From Chrysemys picta bellii (lineage: Eukaryota > Chordata > Testudines > Emydidae): a DNA stretch of 64,000 nt. The position numbers and the translations under genes are program-made. Location of the stretch: NCBI RefSeq assembly GCF_011386835.1, contig NC_088801.1, positions 17,966,824 through 18,030,823 on the forward strand. Reading direction: 5' to 3'. The stretch's first letter is position 1. Every line of letters begins with the position of its first letter. The notes beneath the pieces were generated by a model. It was not told the origin of the DNA. It saw nothing but the letters and a program-made list of their open reading frames with translations, and made no database searches. Of this stretch, positions 57,441-64,000 are shown piece by piece.

Positions 57441-57643
57441 CTCTCTTATTTGTCAGTGTCTTTCTGGTAATGTGCGGAGAGGAAGGTGAGATGGAATAAG
57501 TTCTGAACTCTAATGATCCTGAGGTTTGAGTTCTCAGTAGACTAGCAGTTGGGCCAACTGTTGTTTATTTGTGTTCACACAGATTTCAGTTAGACAATGT
57601 GCTAGATGAAAAGACTTCATTTCCTAGTTCTGAATGTTCAAAG

Positions 57644-57754
57644 GTGGGATTTTCAAAAACACTTAAGAAGTGATTTAGGAACACACATCCCACTGACTTT
57701 CTCCTTTCTGTGTCAGGTACCCTGAAGTCACTTAAGCACTTTTGAAAATGCCTC
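57644..57754. repeat. short palindromic repeat
   Basis: GGGATTTTCAAAAACACTTAAG and AGTGATTTAGGA on the left are mirrored by AAGTCACTTAAGCACTTTTGAAAATGCC on the right. Confidence 0.65.
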
Positions 57755-58158
57755 CCCTCGTGTTTTTGAGAATGTGCTTGATAATGCTGACCAGATCTAG
57801 CTTACCAACACTTGGGGTCTGGACAGGAAGAAGCAAACTGGGGGGAAATGATTGTTGGAGAACATCAGTGATTGTTCTTCATGACTGTAGCCCATATTGG
57901 CTTAATAGTATTTACAGTATAAACCTGGAGCTAAGAACTTTTAGGCCCCAATTCTGCCCTGAGATCTGTAAGCCTCCGAATGGAAGTTGTATGCATATTT
58001 GAGGGCACAGCTGGCTTCTTGGAATGCAATTGCACTTCTGAATTGGTCTGCTCTCTCAACCACAATGGCAAAGGCACTGGAAAAATTCACCTAAATGAAG
58101 GGAAATATAATTTGGTCAATTCAACCCATGGCTATACCCAGAAAATATTCTGAAATAA
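57755..58158. other. TMEM163: TMEM163 intron, unassigned
   Basis: Nothing was recognised in this stretch. Confidence 0.5.
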
Positions 58159-58404
58159 GGGGCAGATCTACACTACAGCCGGGATCGACGCTCTGAGATC
58201 GATCCATCAGCAGTTGATTTAGCGGGTCTAGTGAAGACCCGCCAAATCGACAGCAGATCACTCTCCAGTCGACTCCTGTACTCTACCCCCAACGAGAAGA
58301 GTAAGGTAAATTGACAGGAGAGTTTCTTCCATTGACCCCCCGCAGTAACTCGACCTAAGGTTGCGTAGCATAGGTCAACTTACTGCAGTAGTGTAGACAT
58401 AGCC
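58159..58404. mobile_element. PIF/Harbinger-like element, about 246 bp
   Basis: GGGGCAGATCTACACTACAG is inverted relative to CTGCAGTAGTGTAGACATAGCC. TAA precedes the left end (58156-58158); AAG follows the right end, so the duplication is eroded. The interior carries the palindrome AGCGGGTCTAG … AGACCCGCCAAATCGAC and GATCGAC/GTCGA words typical of this turtle family. Confidence 0.65.
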
Positions 58405-59893
58405 AAGGACATTTTTGCACAGACCTATATTGCCATGAACTCTATAGAGTGTACATGAAGTAAGAATTCTAATCTCAAACTCCCCTCTACTCACATCCTG
58501 ACAAACTCATCCTACTGCAGAACAGCAAACTTCCTATCCCACAGAAAGCTGTGAGGGTGAATACTCCAACCAGCTAAGTGCCATTCTGTGTGGCACACAA
58601 TTTGCTCTGGGATGATGATATTGCTGACTACAAGTCTTGTGTCTGGTGGTTCAAGCTTTGTCATCTAACAGAAATACATGGAGAAGGAACTTGCTTCTCA
58701 GCATAAGGGAGAAATAATGATCCAGGGGCAGGATTCAAGGAACTGAAGATGTAAATAATTGAAACCACATAATAGAGAGAGAGAGAGTAGCCCTTCATCA
58801 GAGTGAAGATAGCACATTAACAGAGACAGGAGGTTTTGTTGCCTCCACAGGTTGTAGCCTGAGTTTGATTCTTATATTACAGACAGTTAAGTACCTCTCT
58901 GAAGTACAATCAGTATTTAATGAAGAGACTCTTCTAAGTCTTGAGAAGAACTTTGGAGTGTCCAATGATCAGCTGCGAGATCATGAAGGTTGTATTAAAT
59001 ACTTCCCTTGGAGCACATCACTAGTTCACAGCCTCCTCCTACTAATACCGTAGGCATTTGAAAAGTCAGGCCTTGAGCAAATTGGCTTGTTAAACCTGTT
59101 GAGAAATGGATTTTTTTTTTCATGTAAACCCTTCAACACAAAGTTTGCCATGGGAATGAAATCTCTCTAGGTTCAGAACAAAGGTACTTACTGTGACAGC
59201 CCTCACATGGATTCTTTTGATATTGGCATCTGGCTAGTGAGGTCTGAAGCTATCTGTGTGAGTATTGTATCTTGGGATTTCTATGACTCAGGTGCACAAT
59301 ACTGGATGTGAGCCACTTGCAATATTTCATTGCACCTGTTGTGCTAGCATAGTTACTGGACAGACATCTTTTCTTAATTATAAACCAAACTGAGAGGCAG
59401 CACAGGCTGATTCATGTGAGGTTCTCCACATCCTCAGAACGCCATATATAATCGCACCTTAGAATCAGAGAAAACTTGCACTCCACTCACCGTATCAGAA
59501 CTGGATCAAGTCCCACAGATACAGGTATCGTATACCGTATGAAAATGCAATGAAAAAAGTCCATTCTACTACCTGCCAATCAGAAACCGTGCCAATCACA
59601 CTCCTTACCAACAGCAAAACAAAAATTGGTGAAATAGGAGCAGAACCAGAAAGGAACAGAGACACACAAGCCAAAGGAGGACAGTATTTTTGAAAATACC
59701 TTCTTATTGCCTGGAGTGGGGGGGAGGGACTTTGACAGCAGAGTAGGACAGAAGTCCAAAACATGTGCAGCAGGTAGGGGGCTCCTGCTCCTTCCAACTC
59801 CCTTTTAGTTCTCTGATTCGCTATTGGCTGGGCAAAGGGGGAAGGAGCTAGTTGATCGGCTGCTGTGTGCCTCTCCTTGCCTACTTAAGCCTC
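58405..59893. other. TMEM163: TMEM163 intron, nothing recognised
   Basis: An AG microsatellite lies at 58774-58788. The minus-strand 100-codon frame at 59797-59495 has hydrophobic runs, but no splice sites or homology that I recognise. Confidence 0.5.
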
Positions 59894-59896
59894 TTA

Positions 59897-60161
59897 GTGT
59901 ATATTTACACTGCTGTAAAATACCCGCTGCATAGCTACTCAGGTTCCTGGGGCTAGGCTGCAGGGCTAAAAATTACAGTGTAGATATTTGGGCTTGGGCT
60001 GGAGCCCTGGCCCTCAAACCCCACAAGGGGGGAGGGTCCCAGAGTTCAGGCTCCAGCCCAACCCCAAACATCTACACTGCAGTTTTTAGCCCAGCCCAAC
60101 TCAGTTGACCCAGGCTCTGAGATTTTGCACCAGGGTTTTTCATTGCAGCATAGATGTACCC
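59897..60161. mobile_element. PIF/Harbinger-like non-autonomous element, 265 bp
   Basis: The ends GTGTATATTTACACTGC and GCAGCATAGATGTACCC are inverted. A TTA target duplication lies on both sides (59894-59896 and 60162-60164). The interior palindrome pairs ATTACAGTGTAGATATTTGGGCTTGGGC with the CCAACCCCAAACATCTACACTG stretch. It is the same family as 56152. Confidence 0.8.
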
Positions 60162-60164
60162 TTA

Positions 60165-61339
60165 CTCTTTGGTTAGCTGTTGCTGTTTGGCCACGCCTGG
60201 AGCAAGCGTACATGTGGGCAACATTGCAAGAATCATGGGATCAGAGCCAGCACATGGACTCTTTTAGGTTCCCAGCTCCGGGATGCCAGGACAAGGAAGA
60301 ATCGAGGTGGCTTCTACAGACAGGCGATACAGTGCCCAGAGGAAAGACAGGCACCTCTAGGACTGCCCCTCCCTACTTCTAGGGGTGCACTCTGGTGGAG
60401 AGGTCTCTAGTCCATCATGGAGGTCAGACACTTGGTTCCCCGACCTAGAGGCACAGCCCGCTCGAAGAGTAGGAGCCCTGCAGGGTGGATGGGTATTGAT
60501 GCAGCTTGCTTCAAGAGCTGCAGAAAATTCAAATCAGAGGAAGCTGCAGGGGACTCAGCAGTGCACCACTGCCTCCCCCGGCTGCTGGGAGACAGAGGCA
60601 AGGATGTGTGGGGTGGCTGCTGCTGCCATGGGAACATCTGGCTCCCTGGGTCCTGTCGCCAGGACTGTCCATGGTGCTGCTGCACTTGGCCCTGCTCCCT
60701 CCACCCCCACTCAGAGGAAGACAGCCCATGACTGCTGAAATAAGGCACAGGAGGAGGACTGGGGCAGCTACAGCAGGGGTTGGCACTGTGGGGGGTTGAA
60801 GGAGCATGGTAGTAGCCAGAGGCCTTAGAAGGGGTCTCCCCTTTTGTTCCCTGGGAAGCCCCAGTCCAGCCCTCATGGAGACACTGAGCGGTGGCCTCAG
60901 AGATGGGCAAGGATTCCTTTACACCACTTTGTCAAGCAATCATAGACCCAGAGTCACTGCCCCATGTGGGAGTCAGATTCTCAGTCCTCCAGGACTTTGG
61001 AGTGGATGGGGACCACTGGCAAGGCAACAATTGTGAGGAGGGGAGCTGGAGGGGGACACTAGCCTGGACTGAGGATCAGAGTAGGACAGGGAGATTTTAG
61101 TGGACTGTACCCAGGACCTTGGCTGGGACCATTCACCTTGCAGCTGGTGGACAAAAGATTCCAGGAGTTTGCCCTATTTGCCAACAGAGATCTACAGTGA
61201 TGCCCAACCAAATGTGGAACCTTGGCTGCTGACAGTCACAGGAGTAGTCAGGAATGCAGTTGCCCCAACGATGGCCTGTGTGGTGTACCTTACTGAGTTC
61301 ACAGAATCTAAAGCTCAGGAAGGACTCCAGCATCTGTGA
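60165..61339 (+). other. unassigned GC-richer block upstream of the recombinase relic
   Basis: This block is richer in GC than its surroundings and has open frames on both strands, none with a domain I recognise. It may be the 5' part of the element that carried the tyrosine recombinase at 61340, but that is inference from adjacency only. Confidence 0.35.
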
Positions 61340-62090
61340 CCCATCCCTTAGCATCAGGTGGTGAGAGATGCTATGTCCTTGGTGCACTATGGGTTATCTC
61401 CCTCCACTATATCAGGTCAAATAGTAGAACTGTCCTACTGGTGTAAGCTAGCAGGTTTCCCTGGCCCATGTAGAGATTTCCTAGTGTGGAAGTCTTGGTC
61501 CAGAGACGAAGTGCAGAGGAGGGGTGACAGGAATCGCATAGCCACAGAAATTCTTACAGGGTTATTAAATGGTCTGCCCAGGATATGTAGTGCTGTGATG
61601 GAGGCCATTTCATTCAAGGCAGCATTTCTTGTGGCCTTTGGTGCTTTCAAGGTGACAGTGCCACAGGCAACCATGGACAGGTCCAGGTGGGCAGTTTAAT
61701 TACCGAATGTACAGTGTCACTTGTGCAGTGTTGCTGCACTTAAGGTTCTCTGAAATAGATCAGAATGGGAATGAGGCCTCAGCGGTGATACAGAAATGTG
61801 CAGATGAATGCCTGTGCTCTGAAAGGGCACTCAACGCTTTCCTAGCCAAATGGAACCAGGAGCCAGGCCCACTGTCTATGCACGTGATAGTAGCTTCCTG
61901 ACAAGACACCAGGTTGCTGGAGTAATAAAAAAAGCTTTGGCCTGCTGCAGTCTCAACCCAGCTAACTTTAGCTGGGTTTCTTTCAGGACTGGGGCAGTGA
62001 CAGCATCATCTGAGGGCTTTGACTTTTCCTAGGTTCAGGCTATAGGACGCTAGAAATCAAATTGTTTCAGAAGTTGTGTCCACCCCAGGG
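61340..62090 (+). pseudogene. XerD-like tyrosine recombinase pseudogene (DIRS/Ngaro-type retroelement)
   Basis: Blocks occur in order across three frames. GLSPSTISGQ starts the SAM-like arm-binding domain and FLVWKSW follows. RIATEILTGLLNGLPRICSA and SFKAAFLVAFGAFKV mark the start of the catalytic domain. LRFSEIDQNG, CSERALNAFLAKW and LTRHQVAGVIKKALACCSLN come next. The box II region reads WVSFRTGAVTA and the end reads VQAIGR*KSNCFRSCVHP. This matches the recombinase of turtle DIRS/Ngaro-like elements, often annotated 'integrase/recombinase xerD homolog'. The H of the HxxR motif is V and the nucleophilic Tyr position reads Cys (62076-62093 region). Two stops and two frameshifts are present. 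It is non-functional. Confidence 0.75.
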
Positions 62091-62215
62091 GAAAGGTTGC
62101 TGGGACTGGCATTAAGTGTAACTAACCCTCTCTGTTTCTGAACCCAGTAGATATCCAAAGCATAGTCGATGTTTGAATTTGCAAACACTCTGTAGTGCAT
62201 TGGACCTGCAAGAAG

Positions 62216-62645
62216 GTAGCCAGGTCGGCAGATGGATCACTGCTGGGCTTCAAGGCTGAAGCTGTACATATGCAGTGGGTAAAGCAGGAAAGGCATGCTG
62301 TGGGAGCAAACTGCTTTGAGTATGGCAGATGGGACAAGAGCTGGTCTTGGCACTCGATGATGATGGGCTGATTAAGCATTTGGGGCTGAATGTTGGCCAG
62401 GCAGCAGAGCAGGTGCATCATAATTGCACTGCAAGACTGAAGCCATTGGCCTTTGATGGTATGGCCAACGGGGCATGAGCTGGTCCCATCACTCATTGAT
62501 GCTGCTAGTTGATGTTGGATTAAGCAATTGTGGCTGGACGTTGGCCAGGTCAGCAAGTGGATTGAAACTAAGCTGCAAGGCTGAAGTCGTTTGCCATCAG
62601 TGGTATGACAGATGATGAAGCATGAGCAGGTCTCAGCACTCGATA
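62216..62645 (+). repeat. three degenerate tandem units of about 110-176 bp
   Basis: Units begin at GTAGCCAGGTCGGCAG (62216), GTTGGCCAGGCAGCAG (62392) and GTTGGCCAGGTCAGCA (62540). Each continues through CTGCAAG.CTGAAG, a TATG.C block, GAGC.GGTC and CACTC.  The first two also share GATTAAGCA.TT-G-GGCTG at the end. Spacing is 176 and 148 bp. They lie directly behind the recombinase relic. Confidence 0.7.
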
Positions 62646-63334
62646 GCCAAGCTACAGCCACTTGATATCCTGATTATTCCTCAGGGCAGAAATGGTCCTG
62701 GGGACTGCAGATTAAATTTAGGGACTAGGATACAGAGGGATGTGGAGCTCTTCCTGCAAGGCACTCAATTTGTCTGGTCAGAGATGCATGCAAAATGAGT
62801 TTGGTGTGGGGTCAATGAGCCAGCTCATGTCAACAGAGCAAGAAAAAATGTGAACCATGAGGTAGCCGCGATCATTTTGAGAGTTTGGGTGTGGTGGGGT
62901 GCTGGTGGGGATAGCAAATAGCGATATCAGATACAATAGACCTGAGCTCTCTAGGAAGGGGATGGAGTTCATCTGTCAGATGTTGGGGCTTACATTGGCT
63001 CCATGACCTCAAGGTTTGGGTCAGGCAGGAAATGCATACCAGGAAGGAATATACGTTCTGAGACACAACCAGGAAGAGGTTATTAGGGATCTCTGATAGA
63101 GTGGTTTTGGTTGACAGAAGGGAGAATCCAAATTAGATAACATCAGTAGACTTTTATCCTCTACACTGGCAGCTACTACAAAAAAGAAATGCTAGCATAA
63201 TGGTATTGTTAAGGTTGCCAGATCAAACACTCAAGTCAGCAAACTATTTCAAATGCTATGGTAGCTCTAGCATTGTATATTTCCTATTAATTAATATGAT
63301 TCAATATACAAAGGGTGTAAGGTGGATGAATCAA
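62646..63334. other. TMEM163: TMEM163 intron, nothing recognised
   Basis: No repeat family or exon was identified. Confidence 0.5.
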
Positions 63335-63336
63335 TA

Positions 63337-63813
63337 CAGTAACTCCTTGCTTAATGTTGTAGTTATGTTCCTGAAAAATGCTACTTTAGGCGAAACGATG
63401 TTAAGTGAATCCAATTTCCCCATAAGAATTAATGTAAATGGGGGGAGGTTAGGTTCCAGGGAAATGTTTTCACCAGACAAAAAACATTATATACATATAC
63501 AGTAGAAGTCTTAAATAATTTTAAACAAACAGTGTAATACTGTACTCACCAATGATGATTGTGAAGCTTGGTTGAGGCAGGGGCATAGCAGGGTCGGGGC
63601 ATGGGGGCTTGCCCCGTTCCACTCATCCGACGCTCCTTCTGGGGAGCGGGGTCGGGGCCTTGCCCGCTCCCTGGCAGGAGCACCGGGCAGGCGGGCAGAG
63701 GAAGCCAAACAACCTTATAAAGGAACTTTGCGCAACTTTAAACGATGTTCTCTAATAGATCATCAACTTAATAACGAAACAATATTAACTGGGATGACTT
63801 TAAGTGAGGAGTT
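63337..63813 (+). mobile_element. Tigger-like TcMar element, right end interrupted
   Basis: The left end CAGTAACTCCTTGCTTAATG follows TA (63335-63336). GGCGAAACGATGTTAAGTGA, CCAATTTCCCCATAAGAATT and AATGATGATTGTGAAGCTTGG are body words of this reptile family. The right terminus ACTTTAAGTGAGGAGTT is the inverted copy but breaks off at 63813, where a Penelope-like copy starts. The middle (63580-63700) is CG-rich. It has no transposase. Confidence 0.78.
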
Positions 63814-64000
63814 TCAGAGTAGCAGCCGTGTTAGTCTGTATCCGCAAAAAGAAGAACAGGAGTACTTGTGGCACCTTAGAGACTAACAAATTTATTAGAG
63901 CATAAGCTTTCGTGGACTACAGCCCACTTCTTCGGATGCATATAGAATGGAACATATATTGAGGAGATATATATACACACATACAGAGAGCATAAACAGG
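63814..64000 (-). mobile_element. Penelope-like terminal repeat copy, running off the window
   Basis: On + it reads TCAGAGTAGCAGCCGTGTTA, GTACTTGTGGCACCTTAGAG, AGCATAAGCTTTCGTGG and CCCACTTCTTCGGATGCAT, the same repeat as 24135 and 41055. On the minus strand the hammerhead-like core appears as CCGAAGA (63935-63929), a GTGGGC/GTCCAC stem, GAAA (63911-63908) and GC-TTAT-GC. The U of CUGANGA is C here. The far end is outside the window. Confidence 0.8.

Noticed and set aside
59495..59797. Minus-strand 100-codon frame with hydrophobic runs, near two CCAATCA words
   Set aside because: No splice sites fitting TMEM163, no recognised homology and no start context. It is probably chance in an intron.
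60407..60910. 167-codon minus-strand frame upstream of the recombinase relic
   Set aside because: Opposite in sense to the relic, with low-complexity Ser/Pro/His/Gln content and no domain.
62122..62661. 179-codon minus-strand frame with repeated SCP/CFI-type words
   Set aside because: It is the antisense reading of the three-unit tandem repeat, so its internal repetition is explained without a protein.
1..64000. CRISPR arrays, bacterial operons, rRNA or intact tRNA genes
   Set aside because: None seen. The tRNA-like pieces (13958, 14160, 32325) are SINE heads with eroded promoter boxes.

Overview
This window is vertebrate nuclear DNA, most likely from a turtle. It is AT-rich, has short exons separated by introns of several kilobases, and is packed with decayed interspersed repeats: CR1-clade LINEs, L2/MIR remnants, DIRS tyrosine-recombinase elements, hAT, PIF/Harbinger and Tigger-like DNA transposons, and Penelope-like fragments. 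That repeat mix is what I know from chelonian genomes. The turtle assignment is inference from repeat types, not a database result.

Two real genes are supported. MGAT5 runs on the + strand. Its last five coding exons lie at 7493-7639, 12673-12789, 13637-13711, 22314-22471 and 27526-27724. Together they give the C-terminal 231 residues and stop codon of the Golgi N-glycan branching enzyme GnT-V. The 5' part of the gene lies upstream of base 1. TMEM163 runs on the - strand. Its last two coding exons lie at 54155-54296 and 50512-50572; the rest lies beyond base 64000. The genes are convergent (tail to tail), the same arrangement as at the human MGAT5/TMEM163 locus. About 22.8 kb separates the two stop codons.

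Layout. 1-7492 is an MGAT5 intron holding a CR1 copy (-), a DIRS ORF1 fragment with 235 open codons, and a CR1 tail. 7640-27525 are MGAT5 introns with MIR, L2, hAT, a Tx1-like LINE relic, a CR1-clade LINE, a DIRS end, and a Penelope-like insertion with an 83-bp perfect inverted repeat. 27725-37080 is repeat-poor and probably contains the MGAT5 3' UTR. 37081-40230 holds a deleted DIRS element and a CR1 copy split by a small hAT element. 40231-50511 is mostly featureless and ends in the probable TMEM163 3' UTR. 50573-64000 is TMEM163 intron. It carries a GC-rich 1.18-kb transposon, PIF/Harbinger elements, a decayed tyrosine-recombinase pseudogene with a tandem repeat behind it, and a Tigger-like element interrupted by a Penelope-like copy at the window end.

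Most of what is unusual is in the mobile DNA: a hammerhead-ribozyme-like core in the Penelope-like copies, several insertions dated relative to each other by intact target-site duplications, and a 59-bp direct duplication in the TMEM163 intron that no repeat explains. I found no new protein-coding system that I could defend.
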